A stretch of 64,000 nucleotides of DNA from JBFHIZ01 sp041596215 (GTDB lineage Bacteria; Bacillota; Clostridia; Lachnospirales; Lachnospiraceae): contig JBFHIZ010000006.1 of assembly GCA_041596215.1 (NCBI GenBank), positions 1 through 64,000 of the forward strand. Reading direction: 5' to 3'. This document shows, piece after piece, positions 16,318 to 24,839 of this stretch. Position numbers and translations under genes: made by a program. The first letter of the stretch is position 1, and each line of letters begins with the position of its first letter. The notes below the pieces were generated by a model. That model searched no databases and was not told the origin of the DNA. It saw only the letters and a program-made list of their open reading frames with translations.

Positions 16318-17223
16318 TTATACACATCCTATAATTTCTTGAAGATTTGCAAGGTTACTTTTGTTCATATACTCTTCAATTCCAGAAATGGTTTCTATGG
16401 TTGCGTATGGATTCGAGAAATTCATAGCCCCTACTGCAACACCAGTAGCTCCAGCCATCATAAATTCAATCGCATCTTCTCCATTTCGAATACCACCCAT
16501 TCCAATGATGGGAATCTTCACCGCATTAGCTACTTGATGTACCATTCGAATCGCCACCGGTTTTATCGCTGGTCCTGACAAACCACCTGTTTTATTTCCA
16601 AGAACAAAAGATTTTCGATAAATATCAATTTTCATTCCCGTTATCGTATTGATTAATGAAAGTGCATCGCTGCCTCCTGCTTCTGCTGCTTTTGCCATTT
16701 CTGTAATATCGGTTACATTTGGACTCAATTTCATAATAATGGGTTGCTTTGCAATTTTTTTGATAGCTTTTGTGATTTCAAACAGCATCGTTGCATTTTG
16801 TCCAAAAGCAATCGCTCCTTCTTTCACATTTGGACAAGACACATTAATCTCAAGCATATCTACTGGTTGATCCCCTAGTTTTTCTACAACCTTCACGTAA
16901 TCTTCTACTTGTTTTCCACAAACATTTACAATTACTTTGGTATCAAATTGTTTTAAGAAGGGAAGGTCTCTTTTTATAAATACTTCGATCCCCGGATTTT
17001 GTAAACCAATTGCGTTTAACATTCCGCCATAAGTTTCTGCAATCCTTGGTGTTGGATTTCCAAGCCATGGGGTATTAGAAACCCCTTTTGTAACAATTGC
17101 TCCAAGTGCATTTAAATCAACAAATTCTTGATATTCCATTCCCGAGCCAAACGTTCCAGAAGCAGTCATCACCGGATTTTTCATTTCCACGCCAGCAATG
17201 GTAATCTTTGTATTATGTTTCAT
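16318..17223 (-). CDS. pyrD: Dihydroorotate dehydrogenase B, catalytic subunit
   Basis: This 301-residue FMN TIM-barrel enzyme oxidises dihydroorotate to orotate in pyrimidine synthesis. Motifs are NPVMTASGTFGSGMEY (about 15-30), NVSCPNVKEGAIAFGQ with the class 1 catalytic Cys, the ITGM loop and IIGMGGIRNGEDA (phosphate binding). The Cys base and the adjoining pyrK mark it as the NAD-dependent class 1B enzyme. Its ATG overlaps the pyrK stop by one base, so translation is probably coupled. Confidence 0.96.
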   Translation of the reverse strand: MKHNTKITIAGVEMKNPVMTASGTFGSGMEYQEFVDLNALGAIVTKGVSNTPWLGNPTPRIAETYGGMLNAIGLQNPGIEVFIKRDLPFLKQFDTKVIVNVCGKQVEDYVKVVEKLGDQPVDMLEINVSCPNVKEGAIAFGQNATMLFEITKAIKKIAKQPIIMKLSPNVTDITEMAKAAEAGGSDALSLINTITGMKIDIYRKSFVLGNKTGGLSGPAIKPVAIRMVHQVANAVKIPIIGMGGIRNGEDAIEFMMAGATGVAVGAMNFSNPYATIETISGIEEYMNKSNLANLQEIIGCV

Positions 17224-18011
17224 TATATTTCTACCTCCTGTGCCTCAAAAACAGGTCCTTCCACACATATTCGTTGATTTTTCACTTGTGAATGTTCATC
17301 TATATCTACCGTTTCGCATACACAACCAAGACATGCGCCAACTCCGCAAGCCATTCTTTCTTCTAAAGAAAGGTATGCTTTTATTTCGATTTCTTTTGCA
17401 TAGGCTTTAACGGCACGTAACATAGGTGTTGGTCCACATGCAAAAATAATATCGGCCTTAGTTTCCCATGTTTCTATGACGTTTAAAACATTCCCTCTGG
17501 TTCCTAAACTTCCATCATCCGTTGCCAAATATACATTCCCCTGCGTTTTAAAATCGTCCACCAAAAACGTATGTGCATCTCGAAATCCTAAAACGATATC
17601 TATTTCCATTTTGGAATCCTTTGCCCTAAGTTCTTTCGACAACTGTAATAACGGAGGAATTCCCATTCCTCCCCCTAAAAGCAAAACTCGTTTATGAATC
17701 CCTTCTTCCACCGGGTATCCATTACCCAAATTCCCCAAAAGAAAAATCGCATTCCCTTTTTCATAGGAAGCAAATTCCTTCGTTCCTTCTCCAACAACGC
17801 GATATACAAATCGTATCTTTTCTTTCTTTTTATCAATTTCGCAGATGCTAATTGGCCTTGGAAGTAATTTGGATGCATCTTGTGGATAAATAGATAAAAA
17901 TTGTCCTGCTTTTGCATTTTTCGCCAATTTTGAAGAAACCCACATATCAAAGATATCTTCTCCTAGGTTATCCTGCGAATATACCGTTGCAATTTCTTTT
18001 CTTTTCTTCAT
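17223..18011 (-). CDS. pyrK: Dihydroorotate dehydrogenase B, electron transfer subunit
   Basis: This 262-residue FAD/2Fe-2S protein passes electrons from PyrD to NAD. It has an N-terminal FAD barrel (LLPRPISICEID, about 50-61), an NAD-binding part (VLLLGGGMGIPPLLQL) and the [2Fe-2S] ligands in CGVGACLGCVC plus the later Cys in RICVEGPVF near the C terminus. It is 15 bases downstream of pyrC and overlaps pyrD. Confidence 0.95.
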   Translation of the reverse strand: MKKRKEIATVYSQDNLGEDIFDMWVSSKLAKNAKAGQFLSIYPQDASKLLPRPISICEIDKKKEKIRFVYRVVGEGTKEFASYEKGNAIFLLGNLGNGYPVEEGIHKRVLLLGGGMGIPPLLQLSKELRAKDSKMEIDIVLGFRDAHTFLVDDFKTQGNVYLATDDGSLGTRGNVLNVIETWETKADIIFACGPTPMLRAVKAYAKEIEIKAYLSLEERMACGVGACLGCVCETVDIDEHSQVKNQRICVEGPVFEAQEVEI

Positions 18012-18026
18012 TTTCTCTTTCCTTTT

Positions 18027-19307
18027 TTATTCTTTTCGATACACAATGTTTCCATCCACAATCGTTAAATAAACAACCCCTGGCAATATCTCTCCTAAAA
18101 AAGGAGTGTTTTTTGATTTCGAAGCACAATGTGTGTACATTTCCGTTTCTTTTTCAGAAAAAACTACCAGGTCTGCTGGTCCGCCCACTCGAAGTTCTCC
18201 CGTATCTAATTGGTATAGTTCCGCTGGATTGCATGTCATTTTTTCTAATACTTCCATTAAGGTTAATTCACCCGTTTCCACGAGGTATTTAATACCCAAA
18301 GAAAGAGCTGTTTCTAATCCAATAATACCACTCGGTGCCCGAAAAAAATCTTCTTCCTTTTCTTCCATCGTATGTGGTGCATGATCCGTTGCAATAATAG
18401 ATATCACATTTTCCTTTAATCCTTGCACAATTGCTTTTCGATCCACTTCCGCTCGAAGTGGCGGATTCATCTTGGCCAATGTCCCCTTTGTTCGAATATC
18501 TTCCTCCGTCATTGAAAAATGATGTGGCGTTGCTTCCGCATAGATACGCCTGCTTATTTTTCTAGCTTCTCGTATATAATCCACACTTTCTTTGGTGCTT
18601 ACATGCTGTATATTTAAGATAGCATTCGTCTTCAAAGCAATTTCTAAATCTCTCTTTATCATAGAATACTCTGCTTTATTTGTTGCACCTTCCAAATAAA
18701 AATAAGCATTTGCAATTGTATCATTAATTCCATTATTCTTTATATATTTGGGGTCTTCTTCATGCAAGCTAATTGGCACTTCCAGTTCTGCAGTTTTTCG
18801 CATCGCTTTTTCTAATACTTCTTCCGAAAGAATTGGTCTTCCATCATCCGTAAACCCTACGGCTCCATTTGCTTTTAACATATCCATATCCGTAAGAAGC
18901 TCACCCTCCATATGCTTCGTTACTGTTGCACAAGTTTTTATATGAACTGGTAAATCTACCGCATTATTATTGATATAATTAATTACTTCCTTCGAATCCC
19001 CCACTGGTTTCGTATTTGCCATCAAAATTACCGTGGTATATCCACCTTTTTTTGCCGCTCTCGATTCGGTCAAAAGGTCTGCCTTATAGGTATATCCTGG
19101 GTCTCTAAAATGTGCATGCACATCCACAAGCCCTGGTGCAACGATTTTCCCAGCAACATCAATTATTTCCAATGCTTTATCCGAAATATCCTCTTCTTTT
19201 ATCTGTTTCTTCATTTGCAGAATTTTTCCTTCCGCAACTAAAACATCCATTTTTTCTTCTGTTTTACTTTTTGGATCCATCACATATCCGTTTTTCAGTA
19301 ATAGCAT
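18027..19307 (-). CDS. pyrC: Dihydroorotase
   Basis: This 426-residue class I dihydroorotase closes carbamoyl-aspartate to dihydroorotate. Zinc ligands are visible: VDVHAHFRDPGY (about 61-72), the His in ILNIQHVST, HHF in EATPHHFSM and the Asp in IATDHAPHT. Length is normal for the type. It is the first gene of the pyrC-pyrK-pyrD unit. The 160-base gap to plsC holds the divergent plsC promoter, but I see no PyrR attenuator. Confidence 0.96.
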   Translation of the reverse strand: MLLLKNGYVMDPKSKTEEKMDVLVAEGKILQMKKQIKEEDISDKALEIIDVAGKIVAPGLVDVHAHFRDPGYTYKADLLTESRAAKKGGYTTVILMANTKPVGDSKEVINYINNNAVDLPVHIKTCATVTKHMEGELLTDMDMLKANGAVGFTDDGRPILSEEVLEKAMRKTAELEVPISLHEEDPKYIKNNGINDTIANAYFYLEGATNKAEYSMIKRDLEIALKTNAILNIQHVSTKESVDYIREARKISRRIYAEATPHHFSMTEEDIRTKGTLAKMNPPLRAEVDRKAIVQGLKENVISIIATDHAPHTMEEKEEDFFRAPSGIIGLETALSLGIKYLVETGELTLMEVLEKMTCNPAELYQLDTGELRVGGPADLVVFSEKETEMYTHCASKSKNTPFLGEILPGVVYLTIVDGNIVYRKE

Positions 19308-19397
19308 GCAAAACCTCTTTCTTAAGCATTCTTGATTTTCCCTTTCAAGTATAAGGTATCTTTGTCAAAATTTCTACATGTTTCAGCATCTTTTTAC

Positions 19398-19426
19398 TTG
19401 CACCATATAGAATTAACCGATATAAT
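19398..19426 (+). promoter_or_regulatory. plsC promoter
   Basis: TTGCAC (19398-19403), 17-bp spacer and TATAAT (19421-19426), 42 bases before the ATG at 19469. Confidence 0.68.
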
Positions 19427-19468
19427 GTAAGCGATATCTGTGTCCATTTCAACATAGAAAGGGGTTTT

Positions 19469-20203
19469 ATGATTCGATATATTACCACGGTTATTTTTAT
19501 TGTTTCTTTTCTAATTATCAGCATCCCTATATTTTTGATTGAATTACTTCTCGGAATGTTTTCCAAAGATACACAAACAAAAAGTTCTCTTTCCATTGTC
19601 ACTTGGGCTTTCCGTGTAGTTTTATTTATTTCTGGTGTGAAATTAACAGTACTTGGCGAAGAACATGTACCTAAGGACAAAGCCGTTTTATATGTTGGAA
19701 ATCATACCAGCTTTTTTGATGTAATTCTTACTTATGTTCGTGTTCCTAGGCCAACCGGTTATATTTCCAAAAAGGAATTTGGAAAAATACCTCTTCTTTC
19801 AACCTGGATGAAATTTTTACATTGTCAATTCCTTGACCGTAACGATTTAAAATCCGGCGTTCGTATGATTTTAGCCTGTGTTGATTTAATAAAACGTGGA
19901 ATATCCGTTTGCGTTTTTCCAGAAGGAACCAGAAACAAAACACCTGACACCTTACTTCCTTTTCATAGTGGAAGTTTAAAAATTGCAAAAAAAGCAAATT
20001 GTCCTATTGTTCCCATGGCAATTAATAATTCTTCTGCTCTTTTTGAAATGCAATTTCCGAAAATTAAAAAAGCACATGTTATTTTGGAATATGGAAAACC
20101 TTATTATATTACAGATTTAGACCCTGAAGATCAAAAACACATTGGTGACTATGTTCAAAACCAACTTCAAACAATGTATAACAAAAATAAAGAACTTGTA
20201 TAA
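19469..20203 (+). CDS. plsC: 1-acyl-sn-glycerol-3-phosphate acyltransferase
   Basis: This 244-residue protein has an N-terminal hydrophobic segment (1-25), the catalytic NHTSFFD motif (HX4D, about 78-84), the glycerol-3-phosphate-binding FPEGTRN (about 150-156) and the APIVPMAIN-like block near 178. It acylates lysophosphatidic acid to phosphatidic acid at the inner face of the membrane. It is monocistronic, has its own promoter and ends at a terminator. Confidence 0.94.
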   Translation: MIRYITTVIFIVSFLIISIPIFLIELLLGMFSKDTQTKSSLSIVTWAFRVVLFISGVKLTVLGEEHVPKDKAVLYVGNHTSFFDVILTYVRVPRPTGYISKKEFGKIPLLSTWMKFLHCQFLDRNDLKSGVRMILACVDLIKRGISVCVFPEGTRNKTPDTLLPFHSGSLKIAKKANCPIVPMAINNSSALFEMQFPKIKKAHVILEYGKPYYITDLDPEDQKHIGDYVQNQLQTMYNKNKELV

Positions 20204-20211
20204 TTAAAAAG

Positions 20212-20248
20212 GAGTCGTAGAATTCTCATTCTTCAACTCTTTTTTTTC
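20212..20248 (+). terminator. plsC terminator
   Basis: An imperfect hairpin GAGTcGtAGAAT / ATTCTtCaACTC with loop TCTC is followed by eight T. The T-run abuts the murF stop on the other strand. Confidence 0.7.
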
Positions 20249-21618
20249 TAAGAATTTATATATTCTACAATCTCTTGAAATCCTGCTGCATTGGATGCCT
20301 TGACTAAAATGGTATCCTTTTCTTTTAAAATGCTATGTATTTCTTGATAGAAATCTTTTTTCTCTGAGAAATACAAAACATTTTCAGAAGTATTCTCTAT
20401 ATCCCTTGCTGCCTCTGCTGCATATTTTGCAAGTTTTCCAATAAAAATCAATTGATCTATCTTCTTCTTTTTCGCATAAATCCCTATATTTTTATGCAAA
20501 GAAATCGTATCCGTTCCTAATTCTCCCATATCTCCTATAATTGCAACCGTTCTCGTTGTTGATGTCGCCAATAAATCTATTGCCGCCCGCATAGAAACAG
20601 GGTTTGCATTATAACAGTCATCAATAATCGTATAATTTTCATTTTGAATAATATTGTTTCGGCTTCCTACCGTAGTAACATTTTGCATTCCATTTTCTAT
20701 CTCTTCTTTTGTTAATTCAAACAATTCTCCTACCGATACTGCTGCTAGCGCATTATAAATCATATGTTGTCCAGGAAGTGGAATCTGCACTTGATATTCT
20801 CCCTGTTTTCCATGGATGATACAGTTTGTTCCAAAAAGCCCCCTATCTTCCACATTTGTTGCGTATACATCATTATCCTTTGATAAGCCAAAATGAATTT
20901 GATGTTTCGCTTTTGGCTCGGAAATGGTTAATAGCATCCGATCATCCCCATTACTAATTAACGTTCCATCCATTTGCATATAATCTAGCATTTCTGACTT
21001 TGCTTCTAACACTCCTTCCAAGGAACCAAGATATTCCAAATGGCATTCTCCAATATTTGTCATTACACATACATCTGGCTCGGCCGCTTTTGCCATTCTA
21101 CGCATCTCGCCAAATTGATTGATTCCCATTTCTAGAACCGCGAGTTCATCGGTGTCTGTAATTTCAAAAATCGTTAATGGTAATCCCACGATATTATTAT
21201 GATTTCCCTTCGTTTTTAACACCCTATATTTTTGCGATAAAACAGCCGCTATAAATTCTTTTGTCGTTGTTTTTCCAACGCTTCCCGTAATTGCTATGGT
21301 TTTAACATCTAATTGTTTACGATAAAATTCTGCTAGCCTTAATAACGCTTCCAAACCGTCCTTCACTAAAATATAAGGAATATTTTCTTCCTCTGGTTTC
21401 TTTTCACAAATTACAGCAAAAGCTTCTTTTTTCATTACATCAGAAATAAAGGTGTGTCCATCCACACGCTCACCTTTTAAAGCGATAAATAGTCCATCTT
21501 TCTTTACCGTTCTTGAGTCTATCGAAATACCAGTTATTTCCTTTTCTTGGTCAGCACCTGCTGCATGTAATTCTCCTCCAAGAATGTGATACATGTTTTT
21601 TAACGTCATATGTTTCAT
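20248..21618 (-). CDS. murF: UDP-N-acetylmuramoyl-tripeptide--D-alanyl-D-alanine ligase
   Basis: This 456-residue Mur ligase adds D-Ala-D-Ala to the UDP-MurNAc tripeptide. Domains are the N-terminal UDP-binding domain (ITGISIDSRTVKKDGLFIALKG, in part), central ATPase with P-loop TGSVGKTTTKEF (about 110-121) and NHNN, and the C-terminal ligase domain (DDCYNANPVSMRAAID, GDMGELG). Its start overlaps the ddl stop by 4 bases. Ddl makes its substrate, so the pair forms a coupled unit. Confidence 0.96.
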   Translation of the reverse strand: MKHMTLKNMYHILGGELHAAGADQEKEITGISIDSRTVKKDGLFIALKGERVDGHTFISDVMKKEAFAVICEKKPEEENIPYILVKDGLEALLRLAEFYRKQLDVKTIAITGSVGKTTTKEFIAAVLSQKYRVLKTKGNHNNIVGLPLTIFEITDTDELAVLEMGINQFGEMRRMAKAAEPDVCVMTNIGECHLEYLGSLEGVLEAKSEMLDYMQMDGTLISNGDDRMLLTISEPKAKHQIHFGLSKDNDVYATNVEDRGLFGTNCIIHGKQGEYQVQIPLPGQHMIYNALAAVSVGELFELTKEEIENGMQNVTTVGSRNNIIQNENYTIIDDCYNANPVSMRAAIDLLATSTTRTVAIIGDMGELGTDTISLHKNIGIYAKKKKIDQLIFIGKLAKYAAEAARDIENTSENVLYFSEKKDFYQEIHSILKEKDTILVKASNAAGFQEIVEYINS

Positions 21619-22655
21619 AAATGTTCCGCCTTCTTCTTCATCGCTAATTCTACAATCTTTTCACATAATTCCTCAAAGTTCATTCCATTCGCAGCAGCTT
21701 CCTGTGGCAAAAGTGACGTGGGTGTCATTCCCGGCAATGTATTTGCCTCTAGACAATAAATACTCTCATCTTCTTTCATAAGGAAATCCATTCTCGCATA
21801 AGTCTCATACCGAAGTGCAAAAAATACTTTTTCCGCACATTGTTTCATTTTAATTTCCACCTCTTTTGGTATATTCGCTGGGCAGGTTTCTACCGTACTA
21901 TCCTTTTGATATTTATTCTTGTAATCATAAAATCCTTCTTTCGGTGCAATCTCTATAATAGGCAAAGCTTTTCCATCCAATACTCCAACAGAAAACTCTC
22001 TTCCTTTTATATATTCTTCAATTACCAGTTCCTCTTCATATGAAAATGCTTTTTCCTTGGCTCTTTCGTAATCTTCTTCTTTTGTTACAATATACACACC
22101 GACGCTGGATCCTCCACAAACAGTTTTTACAACACAAGGAACTGGAATCTCTCTCTTATCTTGCTGCCCTTTTTTTAATCGCACACCCTTTGGTGTCGGA
22201 ATTTGATAGGCATTCATAATTTCTTTGGCTATTGTTTTATCCATTGCAAGCATCGCACTTGCATAATTTGTTCCCGTATATTTAATTCCTAACAAGTCAA
22301 ACATCCCTTGTACTTTTCCATTTTCACCACTCGTTCCATGTAAAGCAATAAAAACCAAATCCGCTTTTTCACATAATTCTAAAACTTGTGGTCCAAAAAA
22401 TGTATTCCCTCCATCTGCACGCATACTTTTGATTTTCTGAATGTCTGGATCTGCTTCCTCAATTCCCACTTCTCGATTCACCATGTTTTTGCATGCTACA
22501 AATACATCTCCTTCGACTTTCTCACAACCAAGATAAGAATCCACTAATATGGCTTGATGACCTTTTTGAACTAAAGCTTGATGTATCAGCCTTCCTGAGC
22601 TAAGAGAAACATCTCTTTCCGTACTAATGCCACCTGCTAAAACTACAATTTTCAT
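21615..22655 (-). CDS. ddl: D-alanine--D-alanine ligase
   Basis: This 346-residue ATP-grasp enzyme joins two D-Ala residues for peptidoglycan. Motifs are GGISTERDVSLSSG (N terminus), HGTSGENG, CVVKTVCGGSSVGVYIV, EEYIKGREFSVGVL and LEANTLPGMTPTSLLPQ with metal-binding residues. I chose the ATG at 22653-22655 because GAGG lies 6 bases before it; the upstream ATG (22667) overlaps that site. It is followed by murF with a 4-base overlap. Confidence 0.95.
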   Translation of the reverse strand: MKIVVLAGGISTERDVSLSSGRLIHQALVQKGHQAILVDSYLGCEKVEGDVFVACKNMVNREVGIEEADPDIQKIKSMRADGGNTFFGPQVLELCEKADLVFIALHGTSGENGKVQGMFDLLGIKYTGTNYASAMLAMDKTIAKEIMNAYQIPTPKGVRLKKGQQDKREIPVPCVVKTVCGGSSVGVYIVTKEEDYERAKEKAFSYEEELVIEEYIKGREFSVGVLDGKALPIIEIAPKEGFYDYKNKYQKDSTVETCPANIPKEVEIKMKQCAEKVFFALRYETYARMDFLMKEDESIYCLEANTLPGMTPTSLLPQEAAANGMNFEELCEKIVELAMKKKAEHL

Positions 22656-22674
22656 GTTTATCCTCATTTCCTAC

Positions 22675-24000
22675 TTATTCTATACTCTCTTGCTGCATAT
22701 ATCCACTTATTAAGACCAAAAATTTATTATTCAAATCCAATCGCTTTTCAAAAATTTCTTCCGCATAAGTATATCCCATTTCTGAAATATAGGAAAGTCC
22801 TTCCGTATTTAGCCCCGTCAAATAGGCTTCAATTTCTTTTTCTAATTCATCATACTCTTCACTATAATTAATCTCATTTATCCATAGAATTTTCATGCCA
22901 TATATCAGCAAGGAATCCACACTCTTTAACTCATAAAAAAACGGATATTTCCCCGCATTTTCTGTCCATCCAATTACGTCCAACCGAATAGTATCCATAC
23001 GCTCATTACAAAAATCCACCGTTACCGTTCTTCTTGTTGACATGTGTGTCACATCTGCATAAAACGTACATACATTTTTCTCTTGCAGAGAAGAAATTCT
23101 TTCTCCATATTTTTCTGCATCTTTTCGATACATGTACTTTCCCGTACTTCGATATAATTCCGTTGCTGCAAAGTAAGCATAACTTTCATATTCCGTTATG
23201 CTTTCGTCCTCCGTTAAAAGCAGTATAGCTTTAGAATATTGGTTTATTGCAATTGCCTGATACTCTTTCGTTTTCTTTGCATCATATTCGTTGAAATTAT
23301 AAGATAATTTTGCAAAAAACGCTGCTTCTAAAAAAACATGATTTACATTGCTTTCCGTTTCTTCTTCCTCTTCAACCAATGAAATTGCAACCGCATCAAG
23401 ATAATCCAAAATATCTGGAATTTGATTTGGAATGGTATACACATCCCCATCTAAAAATGAGGTTTGATACATCTCATGTGCAAGCAATAAAGGAATCAAG
23501 TCCGTAAGGGTATCTTTCTCCACATATTCCGAAGGATCTTTTGCTATTTGATTTTCTAGCAATTGATGAAAAATTTTTTCTTTTGTTTCCATCCCTGCAA
23601 TTGAAAAAGGATAAGATTCTCCAATTTTCTTAGTTTTAATATAATATTTCCCTGGCTTTTTTAATTCTGTAAAATCTCCAATCGCATATCCATCTTTTAT
23701 CGTCTTTTCTATACTTCCTTCAAAAACAACAAGATCCGTGTCATACTCAAGCACTTGAAATATCTCCGATAAATTATCTCCTAAAAAATAGACATTCTTT
23801 TTATCCGTCGCTTGATAGCCAGCCTGATTCACTAATACGTTTGGAGTATAAACCTTTGTCTCATAAGAAATCACGAATTCTTTCGCTGTAAGATCTCTCT
23901 CTTCTGCCGTTATTACGCTGCCATCTATATTTTCATTACTTTTACATCCACTTAATAAGCAAAGTAATATTCCAATTATGAGTAAACGATATTTCTTCAA
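22675..24000 (-). CDS. Lipoprotein with cellulase-type Ig domain and degenerate GH9-like body
   Basis: This 441-residue protein has a lipoprotein signal (LLIIGILLCLLSGC, Cys19). A CelD_N-type immunoglobulin-like domain follows (about 54-135; VLVNQAGYQATDKKNVYFLG, DFTELKKPGKYYIK), as found before the catalytic domain of family 9 glycoside hydrolases. The helical remainder could be a GH9-like barrel, but I find neither the DAGDY catalytic aspartates nor the C-terminal NEVALNY-type acid. It is probably a non-catalytic surface protein. It lies 7 bases upstream of ddl, on the same strand. The function is unknown. Confidence 0.72.
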   Translation of the reverse strand: MKKYRLLIIGILLCLLSGCKSNENIDGSVITAEERDLTAKEFVISYETKVYTPNVLVNQAGYQATDKKNVYFLGDNLSEIFQVLEYDTDLVVFEGSIEKTIKDGYAIGDFTELKKPGKYYIKTKKIGESYPFSIAGMETKEKIFHQLLENQIAKDPSEYVEKDTLTDLIPLLLAHEMYQTSFLDGDVYTIPNQIPDILDYLDAVAISLVEEEEETESNVNHVFLEAAFFAKLSYNFNEYDAKKTKEYQAIAINQYSKAILLLTEDESITEYESYAYFAATELYRSTGKYMYRKDAEKYGERISSLQEKNVCTFYADVTHMSTRRTVTVDFCNERMDTIRLDVIGWTENAGKYPFFYELKSVDSLLIYGMKILWINEINYSEEYDELEKEIEAYLTGLNTEGLSYISEMGYTYAEEIFEKRLDLNNKFLVLISGYMQQESIE

Positions 24001-24072
24001 TTTAATTTCCTCAATCTTTCTTATTCTCTTTATTATAACCCGTAGATAAATTCCCGTAAAGAATGATTTTCT

Positions 24073-24108
24073 TTGATTATTTTATTTTTTGTGCTACTAT
24101 AAGAGTAG
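24073..24108 (+). promoter_or_regulatory. Possible promoter/operator of the MerR-type gene
   Basis: TTGATT (24073-24078) and TATAAG (24098-24103) are 19 bp apart, the long spacer typical of MerR-activated promoters. An inverted repeat CTACT-N5-AGTAG (24094-24108) overlaps the -10. Confidence 0.42.
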
Positions 24109-24162
24109 TTCAAACATGAATCATATTTACAATTTATTTATTTATTGAAATGGAGGTTTCAT

Positions 24163-24780
24163 ATGAATATTACAGATGTGGAAAAAGAAGTTGGGCTAAA
24201 CAAATCCAATATTAAATTTTACCAAAATGAGGGACTTATTGCCCCTGGTAAAAATCCAGAAACAGGTAAGATTGATTTCTCACCAGAAGATATAGCTGCA
24301 TTAAAAAAAATTAAAATTCTTAGAGTTGCTGGCGTTCCTTTAAAGGAAGTAAAGTCTCTTATCCTTTCCAATAAAAGCCTAATGGATGCATTAAACGAAA
24401 CAGAACAAGTACTAAATGAAGAAATCATTATACTAGAAGAAAAGAAAGCATTATGTGACAGTATTCGCTTACGTGGAGAAACTTTTCATGATATGAATTT
24501 AGAAGCCTATGATTTGGAAGTGCAACTTCCTCATAATGATTTGCGACAAATCAATGCTACGGACAAAGTATTACGCGCCAAATTTATTGATTTTTTAGCT
24601 GCTCTTTTTGGAATATTAATCGCACTCACCTATATTATTGTCCCAATCTATTTTGTATTATCAAAATCGGAAAGCAGTCTCCCTTGGTGGCTCATTGTAA
24701 TTGGTGCAATTTTTGAAATTGCTTGTATTCTCACCTTATTAACAGGCAACAAAAAAAAGAAACGTATTCCAAAAAAATAA
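24163..24780 (+). CDS. MerR-family regulator with C-terminal membrane segments
   Basis: From the ATG at 24163 (GGAGG 6 bases upstream) this is a 205-residue protein. It has a MerR winged HTH (residues 2-70; NITDVEKEVGLNKSNIKFYQNEGLI), a coiled-coil dimer helix (about 78-105) and two hydrophobic helices (about 140-162 and 172-193) followed by a Lys-rich end. A membrane-anchored MerR regulator is unusual but recurs in Clostridia. There are no metal-binding Cys residues. The signal is unknown. Confidence 0.82.
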   Translation: MNITDVEKEVGLNKSNIKFYQNEGLIAPGKNPETGKIDFSPEDIAALKKIKILRVAGVPLKEVKSLILSNKSLMDALNETEQVLNEEIIILEEKKALCDSIRLRGETFHDMNLEAYDLEVQLPHNDLRQINATDKVLRAKFIDFLAALFGILIALTYIIVPIYFVLSKSESSLPWWLIVIGAIFEIACILTLLTGNKKKKRIPKK

Positions 24781-24792
24781 AGATTTTTATAA

Positions 24793-24827
24793 CAAAAAAA
24801 ATACACCATAAAACGTGTATTTTTTTT
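24793..24827. terminator. Bidirectional terminator
   Basis: AAAAAAATACAC pairs with GTGTATTTTTTT around a CATAAAA-type loop. It separates the convergent MerR and hydratase genes. Confidence 0.85.
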
Positions 24828-24839
24828 GCACTTTTATCT

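Noticed and set aside
19308..19468. PyrR attenuator before the pyrCKD genes
   Set aside because: No PyrR binding loop or terminator/antiterminator pair is visible in the leader.
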